Positions 53,711 through 63,371 of a stretch of 64,000 nucleotides of DNA are shown here, one piece after another. Below the pieces are notes generated by a model, which saw only the letters and a program-made list of their open reading frames with translations, had not been told where the DNA came from and did not search any database. How positions within the stretch are numbered: the first letter of the stretch is position 1; every line of letters begins with the position of its first letter. Source of the stretch: Sanguibacter gelidistatuariae (GTDB taxonomy: Bacteria; Actinomycetota; Actinomycetes; Actinomycetales; Cellulomonadaceae). The DNA lies in assembly GCF_900096585.1 (NCBI RefSeq), contig NZ_FMYH01000008.1, positions 1 through 64,000 on the forward strand, given 5' to 3'. A program made the position numbers and the translations under genes.

Positions 53711-53768
53711 CGCCGCCCCCCCCCCGACGCCAGAGGCGAGGAAGGGCGGCGGCGTGCGGGGGCGGACG
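53711..53768. repeat. dispersed intergenic hairpin repeat, copy 1 (likely terminator)
   Basis: CCGCCGCCC at 53711-53719 can pair with GGGCGGCGG at 53744-53752, with an inner GACGCC-AGA-GGCG element. About 48 bases from 53721 are nearly identical to 57944-57990. The position between the LacI gene (plus) and the YHS gene (minus) fits a bidirectional terminator. Confidence 0.6.
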
Positions 53769-53778
53769 GGTGGCGCAG

Positions 53779-54054
53779 CTATGCCATGGTGGCGGCGTGC
53801 CTGGCGGGGTCTGAGTCGAAGGCCGGACCGCAGCCGGGGCAGCAGAAGTAGTACCGCGTTCCCTCGTAGTCGCGGTAGAGGCCGCTCGCTTCGGCGGCCT
53901 TCTTGCTGACGGGCCGGCCGACCATGACCGGGCAGGTGGTCATGTCGTCACTGGCGCCGGCGTCGAGCAGGTTCTTGCGTCCGCCCGCCGCTGCTGCGGG
54001 AGCAGGTGCGCTGGTGCTGCAACAGCTGGAGGTCGCCTGGGGTTCGTTCGTCAT
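53779..54054 (-). CDS. YHS-domain protein of the copper locus
   Basis: This 91-residue protein has an N-terminal CC pair (SSCCSTSAP), then TCPVMVGRPVSKKAAEASGL and YYFCCPGCGPAFDSDPARH, the YHS-type metal-binding module. Such domains bind soft metals, and here it probably handles copper with CopA. ATG 54054 follows GAAGGGA, 49 bases after copA on the same strand. It is the last gene of the operon. Confidence 0.85.
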   Translation of the reverse strand: MTNEPQATSSCCSTSAPAPAAAAGGRKNLLDAGASDDMTTCPVMVGRPVSKKAAEASGLYRDYEGTRYYFCCPGCGPAFDSDPARHAATMA

Positions 54055-54103
54055 CGTGGTGATTCCCTTCGTCTTCTTCTGTGGGTGGTGTGGGGTGGTC
54101 GCG

Positions 54104-56374
54104 CTACTGCTTGGCGACGCTCTTGAACCCGCGCAGGCGCAGACTGTTGCCGACGACGAAGACGCTGGACAGCGCCATCGCAGCTCCGGCAAGCATGGGG
54201 TTGAGCATTCCGAGCGCCGCGACGGGGATGGCCGCGACGTTGTAGGCGAACGCCCAGAACAGGTTGGTCTTGATCGTCGCGAGCGTCTTGCGGGAGAGTC
54301 GGATCGCGTCGACCGCGCTACGCAGGTCGCCGCGCACCAGGGTGATGTCAGATGCCTCGATCGCGACGTCGGCGCCGGTACCCATGGCCAGGCCGAGGTC
54401 GGCCTGGGCGAGGGCGGGTGCGTCGTTGACGCCGTCGCCGATCATCGCGACGACCTTTCCTTCGCCCTGCAGCCGGGTGACCACGTCGACCTTGTCCTTC
54501 GGGAGGACCTCGGCGATGACCTCGTCGATCCCCACCTCGGCGGCGATCCGCCGGGCCACGGCCTCGTTGTCGCCGGTGAGCAGGATCGGGGTCAACCCGA
54601 GCGCCTTGAGCCGGGCGATCGCATCGGCGCTGGTCGGCTTGACCGTGTCGGCGACGACAAGGATGCCTCGCGCCCGACCGTCCCAGGCGACAGCGACGAC
54701 CGTCTTGCCCTCGTCCTCGGCACTCGCCTTCGCGGCGGCAAGGTCAGGGCTCAGATGCAGCGACCACTCGGCCAGCAGCGACTCACGACCCACCAGGACT
54801 GCGTGGCCGTCGACGATCCCCTGGACTCCCTTGCCCTCGATGTTCGCGAAGTCCTCGGGTGTCGGCAGTGCTCCGACCTCCTGGGTCGCGCCCTTGGCGA
54901 TCGCCTGCGCGATCGGGTGCTCCGAGGCGTCCTCCAACGCTCCGGCCAGGCGCAGCAGCTCTGCCCGGTCGGTCCCCGGCTCGACGACCACGTCGACGAG
55001 AGTCATCTTGCCGGTGGTGACCGTTCCGGTCTTGTCCAGCACGACCGTGTCGATCGTGCGGGTCGATTCCAGCACCTCTGGACCCTTGATGAGGACGCCC
55101 ATCTGCGCTCCACGACCGGTGCCGACCAGCAGCGCCGTCGGCGTCGCCAGGCCCAGCGCGCAGGGGCACGCGATGACGAGGACCGCGACCGCGGCGGTGA
55201 ACGCCGCCGTCACCGGGAACCCCGCACCGAGCCAGCCGCCGAGCGTGGCGAAGGCGATCACGATGACGATCGGCACGAACACACCCGAGATCCTGTCGGC
55301 GAGGCGCTGCACCTCGGCCTTCCCCGTCTGAGCGTCCTCGACGAGCCTGGCCATCTGGGCCAGCTGCGTGTCCGACCCGATCCGGGTCGCCCGCACCACG
55401 AGCCGACCGCCGGCGTTCGTCGTGGCCCCGGTCACGGTGTCCCCCACGGTGACCTCGACCGGGACTGCTTCCCCGGTCAGCATGGACTCGTCCACAGCGG
55501 ACGTACCGGCGGCCACGACGCCGTCCGTGGCGATCTTCTCCCCTGGCCGGACGATGAACTCGTCACCGACCTGCAGGTCCTCGACGGGGATCTTCGTCTC
55601 GACCCCGCCTCGCAGGACCGACACCTCTTTGGCGCCGAGCTCGAGCAGCGCGCGCAAGGCCGCGCCGGCCTGCTTCTTGGACCGCTTCTCGAAGTACCGG
55701 CCGCCGAGGATGAACATCGTCACGCCGGCGCCGACCTCGAGGTAGATGTTCGCCGCACCATCGGAGGGGGCCAACGAGAACTCGAAGGGGTGTGTCATGC
55801 CCGGGGTGCCGGCCGTGCCGAAGAACAGCGCGTACAGCGACCAGAGGAACGCGGCGGAGGTCCCCATAGAGATGAGGGTGTCCATCGTCGCGGCGCCGTG
55901 CTTGAGGTTCGTCCACGCCGCCTTGTGGAACGGCCACGCCGCCCACACGATGACGGGGGAAGCCAGCGCGAGCGACGCCCACTGCCAGTAGGTGAACTGC
56001 AACGCGGGGATCATCGCCATGGCGATGACCGGCACCGTCAGGATGATCGACCCGATCAGCCGATTGCGTAGCGACATTAGCTCAGGGTCCACCTCGTCGG
56101 CGTCTCCGGGGATCGCGGCGTCGCTCGTCCTGCGCTTGGGGGCGGGCACCGCAGCGGTGTACCCGGTCTTCTCGACCTCAGCGATCAGCAACGCAGGGTC
56201 GTAACCCTCAGGGACGGTGACCTTCGCCTTCTCGGTCGCGTAGTTCACTGTCGCGGTGACGCCGTCGAGCTTGTTCAGCTTCTTCTCGATGCGCATCGCG
56301 CAGGAGGCGCAGGTCATCCCGCCGATCTCCAGCTCGACGCCGGTGCCCGTGCTCGCGGGCGCTGATGTGCTCAT
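54104..56374 (-). CDS. copA: copper-translocating P1B-type ATPase CopA
   Basis: This 756-residue pump exports Cu(I). It has an N-terminal heavy-metal domain with GGMTCASC (Cys22, Cys25), eight predicted helices, the transport motif [14 protein letters not shown], the phosphorylation site DKTGT, the HP motif [13 protein letters not shown], and [10 protein letters not shown]. Conserved Asn and Met residues in the last helices ([23 protein letters not shown]) fit Cu+ specificity. ATG 56374 follows GGAAGAAG. It is third in the copZ operon. Confidence 0.97.
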   Translation of the reverse strand: MSTSAPASTGTGVELEIGGMTCASCAMRIEKKLNKLDGVTATVNYATEKAKVTVPEGYDPALLIAEVEKTGYTAAVPAPKRRTSDAAIPGDADEVDPELMSLRNRLIGSIILTVPVIAMAMIPALQFTYWQWASLALASPVIVWAAWPFHKAAWTNLKHGAATMDTLISMGTSAAFLWSLYALFFGTAGTPGMTHPFEFSLAPSDGAANIYLEVGAGVTMFILGGRYFEKRSKKQAGAALRALLELGAKEVSVLRGGVETKIPVEDLQVGDEFIVRPGEKIATDGVVAAGTSAVDESMLTGEAVPVEVTVGDTVTGATTNAGGRLVVRATRIGSDTQLAQMARLVEDAQTGKAEVQRLADRISGVFVPIVIVIAFATLGGWLGAGFPVTAAFTAAVAVLVIACPCALGLATPTALLVGTGRGAQMGVLIKGPEVLESTRTIDTVVLDKTGTVTTGKMTLVDVVVEPGTDRAELLRLAGALEDASEHPIAQAIAKGATQEVGALPTPEDFANIEGKGVQGIVDGHAVLVGRESLLAEWSLHLSPDLAAAKASAEDEGKTVVAVAWDGRARGILVVADTVKPTSADAIARLKALGLTPILLTGDNEAVARRIAAEVGIDEVIAEVLPKDKVDVVTRLQGEGKVVAMIGDGVNDAPALAQADLGLAMGTGADVAIEASDITLVRGDLRSAVDAIRLSRKTLATIKTNLFWAFAYNVAAIPVAALGMLNPMLAGAAMALSSVFVVGNSLRLRGFKSVAKQ

Positions 56375-56419
56375 GTGCTTCTTCCTTCTGATAGCGGTGA
56401 GACGGGCAAGACCTGACGG

Positions 56420-57376
56420 TCAGTGCCCATCCGGATGCGATTCGCTCACGGCGCCCGTGCCGGCGGCGCCGTGCGCGGCGTCGAGCACGAACTCGGCAGT
56501 GTGGACCTCGCCGTCGACCTGGAAGTCCAGGTAGAGCAGGTAGCGACCCGCCGTGGGCGCCTGTGCCGCGAACACGATGTCCGGTCCGGCCGTGTCACTG
56601 GCCTGGGGGGTTGCACCCTCGGCATGGACGTGCAGGAACGCGAGGTCGCCTTCACGCAGGGCGACGAGGTGGCCGAACGCACCCAGGTACGGTTCCAGTG
56701 CGGTCACCGGCTCACCGTCGCGGGCCACGGTGAGCGTGAGTTCGCTCGGCGAACCAGCTACGATCTCACCGTCGAGGGAGACGGTGAAGCCGTCGACCTC
56801 GGCGACCCGGGTCGGCTGCGAGGCCACCGGAGTGAACTCCCCCGCCACCTGGACCGCGCGTGTGAGCGTCAGGGCCGGCGTATCCGCGCCTGCCGGCGTG
56901 AAGTCCGCAATCACGCGGTAGCTTCCGGCGGCGCCCCATTCCCACGGCATCGCCCAGGTGCCCGTGGACTCGTCCAGCACCGGGTGGACGTGCCGGAACT
57001 GGCTACCGTCTGCCCGCACGACGACGAGATGCAGATCGCGGTCGTGAGCGGTCGAATACTGCGTCACCGGGGCGCCCGCGGCATCGTGGATCTGGAAGCT
57101 CAGCTCGCCTGTCGCGCCGACCACGGCAGGCGCCGCGACAGGCGACAGCAGGTACCCGTCGCTACCGAGCGAGAGACCCTTCATCGTCTCTGCCGGGGCG
57201 CTGGTCGATCCGGCGCCCTCGGGGTCGTGGCCCTCGTCATGCCCGTTCATCTCGGTTCCTTCCGCCCACTGAGCTACCGCGCTGTTCGGCACGACGACCC
57301 CCGCAACACCGAAGGCCCCGCCGAACGCGACAACCAGCCCGACGCCGTAGAGGGAGAGGCGCGCGCCGGTCTTCAT
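56420..57376 (-). CDS. secreted or membrane-anchored His-rich protein of the copper operon
   Basis: This 318-residue protein has an N-terminal helix (LSLYGVGLVVAFGGAFGVAGVVV) acting as signal or anchor, then a His/Asp/Glu-rich segment (MNGHDEGHDPEG). Two beta domains carry His pairs (SQFRHVHPVL and LAFLHVHAEG) that could bind metal, and the C-terminus ends SHPDGH. The function is not established; similar proteins recur beside copA in actinobacteria. The ATG overlaps the copZ stop by four bases. Confidence 0.8.
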   Translation of the reverse strand: MKTGARLSLYGVGLVVAFGGAFGVAGVVVPNSAVAQWAEGTEMNGHDEGHDPEGAGSTSAPAETMKGLSLGSDGYLLSPVAAPAVVGATGELSFQIHDAAGAPVTQYSTAHDRDLHLVVVRADGSQFRHVHPVLDESTGTWAMPWEWGAAGSYRVIADFTPAGADTPALTLTRAVQVAGEFTPVASQPTRVAEVDGFTVSLDGEIVAGSPSELTLTVARDGEPVTALEPYLGAFGHLVALREGDLAFLHVHAEGATPQASDTAGPDIVFAAQAPTAGRYLLYLDFQVDGEVHTAEFVLDAAHGAAGTGAVSESHPDGH

Positions 57377-57585
57377 GCTGACCGCACCGCCAGGTAGCCG
57401 GCCTCCTGCACGGCGGCCAGGACCGCGGCGTCGTCGATCGCACCAGCGCCTGTCACCGCGAGCTTTCCGGTCTGCGCACTCACCTGGATGCCCTCGACCC
57501 CGGCGATCTGTTCGATCTCGTCACGGATCGACATCTCGCAGTGCCCGCACGTCATACCCGTCACCTGGTACTCGTTCGTGGTCAT
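57373..57585 (-). CDS. copZ: copper chaperone CopZ (heavy-metal-associated domain)
   Basis: This 70-residue protein is a single HMA domain with the Cu-binding motif MTCGHC (Cys13, Cys16) and a ferredoxin-like fold pattern ending AVQEAGYLAV. It shuttles Cu(I) to CopA. It is first in the operon, directly downstream of two operator-like palindromes. Confidence 0.93.
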   Translation of the reverse strand: MTTNEYQVTGMTCGHCEMSIRDEIEQIAGVEGIQVSAQTGKLAVTGAGAIDDAAVLAAVQEAGYLAVRSA

Positions 57586-57609
57586 CGCGCCCCCTCCCTC
57601 TCGTGGATA

Positions 57610-57628
57610 GATACCCCTACCGGGTATC
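57610..57628. promoter_or_regulatory. CsoR-like operator, site 1 (promoter-proximal to copZ)
   Basis: The palindrome GATACCC-CTACC-GGGTATC has 7-bp arms and the G/C-tract core typical of CsoR sites upstream of copZ and copA. It lies 25 bases upstream of the copZ ATG, so a bound repressor would block transcription or its early elongation. Confidence 0.7.
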
Positions 57629-57643
57629 CGCAGTCAGAACGGT

Positions 57644-57660
57644 ATACCCCTCGGGGGTAT
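57644..57660. promoter_or_regulatory. CsoR-like operator, site 2
   Basis: The palindrome ATACCCC-TCG-GGGGTAT has 7-bp arms and closely resembles known CsoR operators in Firmicutes. It is centred 33 bases from site 1, about three helical turns, so both sites face the same side of the helix. No csoR gene is in the window. Confidence 0.75.
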
Positions 57661-57943
57661 TCTGCAACGAGGGAGATGCTTGGCAGTGATTCAGGGGCAG
57701 GAGGGCAAGGGGCGATGGGATGCCACCGGCGGAAACGCCGCGGCGGCGGATCGAACGGACGATCCGATCGAGCTCCCTTAGACCGACGGGCGCTGGGACC
57801 AGATAGGCGCGATGAGTCAGCCCTGGACGACCTTGTCCCAGGCGACATCACACCACAGCAGTGCCGCCACGGACACCGATCCGACTGACGACAACACGGT
57901 CCGGGCCGCTCCGTGCGCGCACCCCGGCCAACACAAAACCGCC
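57661..57943. other. intergenic stretch upstream of the copper operon
   Basis: No gene is supported here on either strand. It should hold the copZ promoter near its left end. I see no clear -35/-10 pair and no RNA gene. Confidence 0.4.
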
Positions 57944-57990
57944 CCCCGACGCCGAGAGGCGAGGGAGGGCGGCGGTGTGCGGGCGCGGAT
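57944..57990 (+). repeat. dispersed intergenic hairpin repeat, copy 2
   Basis: About 47 bases match copy 1 at 53721-53768 with around five differences, in the same orientation. Both share a CCCCCGACGCC start, an AGAGGCGAGG middle and a GGGCGGCGG end. The two copies bracket the copper operon. Confidence 0.6.
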
Positions 57991-58057
57991 CGTGGTGGGC
58001 CTGGCGGGAGGGCGAGGACGAGCCCGGATGGAGATCCGCGCCCGCACACCGCCGCCC
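57967..58057 (-). terminator. 24-bp perfect inverted repeat just after nrdF
   Basis: Arms 57967-57990 and 58034-58057 are perfect complements separated by 43 bases. The structure begins 20 bases past the nrdF stop and is the likely terminator of the nrd operon, although the long loop is unusual. Confidence 0.65.
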
Positions 58058-58076
58058 ACCCAGGCCCGGCCAAGAA

Positions 58077-59854
<1,778 letters not shown>

Positions 59855-59870
59855 CGCCTAGGCGCCATGC

Positions 59871-62015
59871 CTACAGCATGCAGGAGACACAATTTTCAAC
59901 CTCGGTCCCCTCGAGCGCCATCTGCCGCAGCCGGATGTAGTAGAGCGTCTTGATCCCCTTGCGCCACGCGTAGATCTGCGCACGGTTGACGTCACGCGTA
60001 GTCGCGGTGTCCTTGAAGAACAGCGTCAGGGACAGGCCCTGGTCCACGTGCTGCGTCGCCGCGGCGTACGTGTCGATGATCTTCTCGTAGCCGATCTCGT
60101 ACGCGTCCTGGTAGTACTCCAGGTTGTCGTTCGTCAGGTACGGCGCCGGGTAGTACACGCGCCCGAGCTTGCCTTCCTTGCGGATCTCGATCTTCGAGGC
60201 GATCGGGTGGATCGAGGAGGTCGAGTTGTTGATGTAGCTGATCGACCCGGTCGGCGGGACGGCCTGGAGGTTCTGGTTGTAGATGCCGTGCTCCATGACC
60301 GAGGCCTTGAGCTCGCGCCAGTCGTCCTGGGTTGGGATGTGCACGCCTGCCGTCGCAAACAGCTCAGCAACCTTGGCCGTGGCCGGAACCCACTCCTGCT
60401 CGGTGTACTTGTCGAAGTACTCCCCCGTCGCGTACTTGGAGTCCTCGAAGCCGCCGAAGAAGCGTGACCGCTCGATGGCGAGGCGGTTGGACGCCGCGAT
60501 CGCGTGGTAGGCCACGGTGTAGAAGTAGATGTTCGTGAAGTCGATGCCTTCTTCGGAGCCGTAGAAGACGCGCTCCCGAGCGAGGTACCCGTGCAGGTTC
60601 ATCTGGCCCAGGCCGATCGCGTGACCGGCCTCGTTGGCACGCTTGATGGAGGGGACCGACTCGATGCTCGTCTGGTCTGAGACGGCCGTCAGCGCACGGA
60701 TGGCCGTGTCGATCGTCTTGGCGAAGTCCGGGGAGTCCATCGCCTTGGCGATGTTGAGCGAGCCGAGGTTGCAGGAGATGTCACGGCCGATGTGGTCGTA
60801 GGACAGGTCCGTGTTGTACGTCGAGGGCGTGGAGACCTGGAGGATCTCCGAGCAGAGGTTCGAGTGCGTGATGCGGCCCTTGATCGGGTTCGCGGCGTTG
60901 ACCGTGTCCTCGAACATGACATAGGGGTAGCCCGACTCGAACTGGAGCTCGGCGAGGGTCTGGAAGAACTCGCGTGCCTTGATCTTCGTCTTGCGGATCC
61001 GGCCGTCGTCGACCATCTCGCGGTACTTCTCCGAGATCGCGACGTCGGCGAAGGGCTTGCCGTAGACGCGCTCGACGTCGTACGGGGAGAAGAGGTACAT
61101 GTCCTCGTTCTTCTGGGCGAGCTCGAACGTGATGTCCGGGATCACCACACCAAGGGAGAGGGTCTTGATCCGGATCTTCTCGTCGGCGTTCTCACGCTTG
61201 GTGTCGAGGAACCGCATGATGTCGGGGTGGTGGGCGTGCAGGTAGACCGCGCCCGCACCCTGACGCGCGCCGAGCTGGTTGGCGTAGGAGAAGGAGTCTT
61301 CGAGCAGCTTCATCACGGGGATGACGCCGGAGGACTGGTTCTCGATGTGCTTGATCGGGGCGCCGTGCTCGCGGATGTTGCTCAGCAGCAGGGCGACACC
61401 GCCGCCGCGCTTGGACAGCTGCAGCGAGGAGTTGATACCGCGGGAGATCGACTCCATGTTGTCTTCGATGCGCAGCAGGAAGCAGGAGACGGACTCTCCG
61501 CGCTGGGCCTTGCCGGCGTTGAGGAACGTGGGGGTGGCGGGCTGGAAACGCCCGGAGATGATCTCCTCGACGATGTCGAGGGCCGTCTGCTCGGTGCCGT
61601 CGGCCAGGGTGAGGGCGACCATTGCGACGCGGTCCTCGAAGCGCTCGAGGTAGCGCTTGCCGTCGAAGGTCTTGAGCGTGTACGAGGTGTAGTACTTGAA
61701 GGCGCCGAGGAACGTCTCGAAGCGGAACTTCTTCGAGTACGCAAAGGCGAAGAGGCTCTTGATGAACTCCGCGTCGTACTTGGCGAGGATCTCAGGCTCG
61801 TAGTACTTGTTCTCCACGAGGTACTCGAGCTTTTCCTCGAGGCTGTGGAAGAAGACCGTGTTCTGGTTGACGTGCTGCAGGAAGTACTGCCGCGCGGCCT
61901 GTCGATCCTTGTCGAACTGGATCTCACCATCGGGTCCGTAGAGGTTGAGCATCGCGTTGAGCGAGTGGTAGTCGAACTCGGTCTCTACGCCGGAATCTGT
62001 GACTGTCGTTGCCAA
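59871..62015 (-). CDS. nrdE: class Ib ribonucleotide reductase alpha subunit NrdE
   Basis: This 714-residue catalytic subunit reduces ribonucleoside diphosphates. It has [16 protein letters not shown] and NLCSEI with the active cysteines, [29 protein letters not shown], and the C-terminal redox pair in ENCVSCML fed by NrdH. It lacks the ATP cone, as expected for class Ib. I chose TTG 62015 with GAAGGA upstream because the NrdE homology begins about 15 residues later; it overlaps nrdI by 31 bases. The gene is intact and contains no intron or intein. Confidence 0.96.
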   Translation of the reverse strand: MATTVTDSGVETEFDYHSLNAMLNLYGPDGEIQFDKDRQAARQYFLQHVNQNTVFFHSLEEKLEYLVENKYYEPEILAKYDAEFIKSLFAFAYSKKFRFETFLGAFKYYTSYTLKTFDGKRYLERFEDRVAMVALTLADGTEQTALDIVEEIISGRFQPATPTFLNAGKAQRGESVSCFLLRIEDNMESISRGINSSLQLSKRGGGVALLLSNIREHGAPIKHIENQSSGVIPVMKLLEDSFSYANQLGARQGAGAVYLHAHHPDIMRFLDTKRENADEKIRIKTLSLGVVIPDITFELAQKNEDMYLFSPYDVERVYGKPFADVAISEKYREMVDDGRIRKTKIKAREFFQTLAELQFESGYPYVMFEDTVNAANPIKGRITHSNLCSEILQVSTPSTYNTDLSYDHIGRDISCNLGSLNIAKAMDSPDFAKTIDTAIRALTAVSDQTSIESVPSIKRANEAGHAIGLGQMNLHGYLARERVFYGSEEGIDFTNIYFYTVAYHAIAASNRLAIERSRFFGGFEDSKYATGEYFDKYTEQEWVPATAKVAELFATAGVHIPTQDDWRELKASVMEHGIYNQNLQAVPPTGSISYINNSTSSIHPIASKIEIRKEGKLGRVYYPAPYLTNDNLEYYQDAYEIGYEKIIDTYAAATQHVDQGLSLTLFFKDTATTRDVNRAQIYAWRKGIKTLYYIRLRQMALEGTEVENCVSCML

Positions 62016-62401
62016 AACTGATCCAATCCTTCGCGGACGCGCAAGACGTCCTCGGTCGTTCCGAGAAGCTCGAAGCCGTACAGGTACGGGACGTGACACT
62101 TCGAGGAGACGATGCCACCGGCGATGCAGTAGGCCTCACCAAAATTGGTGTTCCCTGCAGCGATGACACCGCGGATGAGCGAGCGGTTGTGCTCGTCGTT
62201 GAGAAATTTCACGACTTGGCGGGGAACCGCCCCGCCCTCGTTGCCGCCACCATAGGTGGGAACCATGAGGACGTAGGGTTCCTCGACCCGGAGGAAACCG
62301 TCCGCCGGTCGTAGGGGGATGCGCTGGGCATCGATTCCGAGCTTGCGCACGAACCGATGGGTGTTCTCGGACGTGGACGAGAAGTAGACAAGATTCGCCA
62401 T
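61985..62401 (-). CDS. nrdI: flavodoxin-like NrdI, class Ib RNR activator
   Basis: This 138-residue protein has [16 protein letters not shown] for FMN phosphate binding, [14 protein letters not shown] and [15 protein letters not shown], all NrdI signatures. It supplies oxidant to assemble the manganese-tyrosyl cofactor of NrdF. AGGTGA precedes the ATG. It lies between nrdH and nrdE and its end overlaps nrdE. Confidence 0.96.
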   Translation of the reverse strand: MANLVYFSSTSENTHRFVRKLGIDAQRIPLRPADGFLRVEEPYVLMVPTYGGGNEGGAVPRQVVKFLNDEHNRSLIRGVIAAGNTNFGEAYCIAGGIVSSKCHVPYLYGFELLGTTEDVLRVREGLDQFWQRQSQIPA

Positions 62402-62452
62402 GTCACTTCACCTCAACCTCTCCGGTCGCCCGCGGTACGGGGCGACGTGGTC

Positions 62453-62695
62453 TCAGGCGACCGAGGCGACCTTCGCCGCCAGGGCGCTGATCTGGTCGGG
62501 GCGGAACCCGGACCAGTGCTCATCGCCTGCCACGACGACCGGAGCCTGGAGGTAGCCGAGGCCACGCACCATCTCCAGAGCCTCAGCGTCCTGGCTGATG
62601 TCCACGATCGTGTACTCGATACCGCGCTTGTCGAGGGCTCGGTAGGTCGCGTCGCACTGGACACATGCCGGCTTGCTGTAGACCGTGATGCTCAT
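62453..62695 (-). CDS. nrdH: glutaredoxin-like NrdH
   Basis: This 80-residue redoxin has the active site CVQC (SKPACVQCDATYRALDKRG) and the C-terminal WSGFRPDQI typical of NrdH. It delivers electrons to NrdE. AGGAG precedes the ATG. It is the first gene of nrdHIE-(endonuclease)-F, after a leader of about 215 bases. Confidence 0.96.
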   Translation of the reverse strand: MSITVYSKPACVQCDATYRALDKRGIEYTIVDISQDAEALEMVRGLGYLQAPVVVAGDEHWSGFRPDQISALAAKVASVA

Positions 62696-62919
62696 CCTGG
62701 CGTCTCCTCGGTGTGGGGGCTTCTTCAGCCCGTTTGATACTCATGCTGGTGGGTGGTGCACGTACGGTTCCACGCTCTGTCGCAGACACTTCACGCTCGG
62801 TCTCCGTCGACCGAAGCGGCGGGGTGACCTCGAACTACACGGGTGGAACTACGTTCATGATGTTTACCTGATCGCGTGGCCTGCAGCGAGTGAACGGCTG
62901 CGGGACGCTGAGCATACAA
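62696..62919 (-). other. nrd operon 5' leader, about 215-225 bases
   Basis: There is no gene here. A small hairpin GGGCT/AGCCC (62717-62731) lies just upstream of the nrdH ribosome site. A TATGCT at 62911-62916 (minus) could be the -10, with TCGAAC 18 bases upstream. I do not see the conserved boxes of an adenosylcobalamin riboswitch, which would in any case suit class II rather than Ib reductases. Confidence 0.45.
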
Positions 62920-62935
62920 CCACTATACCTAGGGG
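62920..62935. promoter_or_regulatory. NrdR-box-like site, promoter-proximal
   Basis: The 16-mer CCACTATACCTAGGGG resembles actinobacterial NrdR boxes. Its centre is exactly 31 bases from a second similar site, the spacing of about three turns expected of tandem NrdR boxes. It overlaps the probable nrdH promoter. Confidence 0.65.
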
Positions 62936-62950
62936 TTCGACCCGGGCGCC

Positions 62951-62966
62951 ACCCCTAGACCTGGTA
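62951..62966. promoter_or_regulatory. NrdR-box-like site, distal
   Basis: The 16-mer ACCCCTAGACCTGGTA shares the CCCCTAG/CCTAGGGG core with the proximal site. Repression by NrdR of RNR genes is established; nrdR itself is not in this window. Confidence 0.6.
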
Positions 62967-63371
62967 GATGGTGTCATGAGGGCCACATCCCCGACCGCAC
63001 AGCATGTGGACTGTTCTGTGGACAACTCCAGCGCTCGTCACCGGCCCGTCGCCCCCTCCCCGCTCTTTCCTCACGACGCCCATCGGAGGGCTTTCGTCAA
63101 GTCTGCCCGGGACCACTGACATTCCGTGGCTCACGCCTCCCCCCGCCCTCATGGACCTCTCACGGACGGTGCCACGAGCGCACAAGAGGGGCTGTCCACC
63201 GCCTGTGGACGACGCTCGTCCACGATCGGTGGACAGCCCCTCTCGAAGGGTGTCCGCCGGCCCCCGAAGGACCGGGTGAAGATTCTCACAGACGCCGACG
63301 TCGGTGCCTGGGAGCAGCGCCTTCGTCGTGCCTGTCAGCGCCCTGCCGGCGCCGGAGCCGAGACCACCGGA
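62967..63371. other. gene-free region between the nrd promoter and the GH1 gene
   Basis: No gene is seen. It contains one perfect actinobacterial DnaA-box-like 9-mer (TGTGGACAA, 63017-63025) and several looser TGTGGAC copies, plus a large hairpin at 63185-63243. The stretch 63244-63371 shows nothing interpretable. Confidence 0.5.
63185..63243 (-). terminator. double hairpin with 16-bp outer arms
   Basis: Outer arms 63185-63200 and 63228-63243 are perfect complements, and inside them GTGGACGA (63205-63212) pairs with TCGTCCAC (63216-63223). It lies 128 bases beyond the stop of the GH1 gene on the minus strand and is the best terminator candidate for it. Confidence 0.65.

Noticed and set aside
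59871-62015. Search for an intein or intron inside nrdE, prompted by the homing endonuclease
   Set aside because: The NrdE frame is continuous with normal length and all motifs in order, so the endonuclease is freestanding.
62016-62099. N-terminal extension of nrdE to 62099
   Set aside because: It lies wholly within nrdI in another frame, is Arg-rich and unlike NrdE. TTG 62015 with a ribosome site fits better.
62696-62919. Cobalamin riboswitch in the nrd leader
   Set aside because: No conserved B12-box-like sequence is seen, and class Ib reductases are not usually controlled that way.
63000-63243. Replication origin suggested by several TGTGGAC copies
   Set aside because: Only one perfect DnaA-box-like 9-mer is present, there is no dnaA/dnaN context, and most copies belong to a hairpin.
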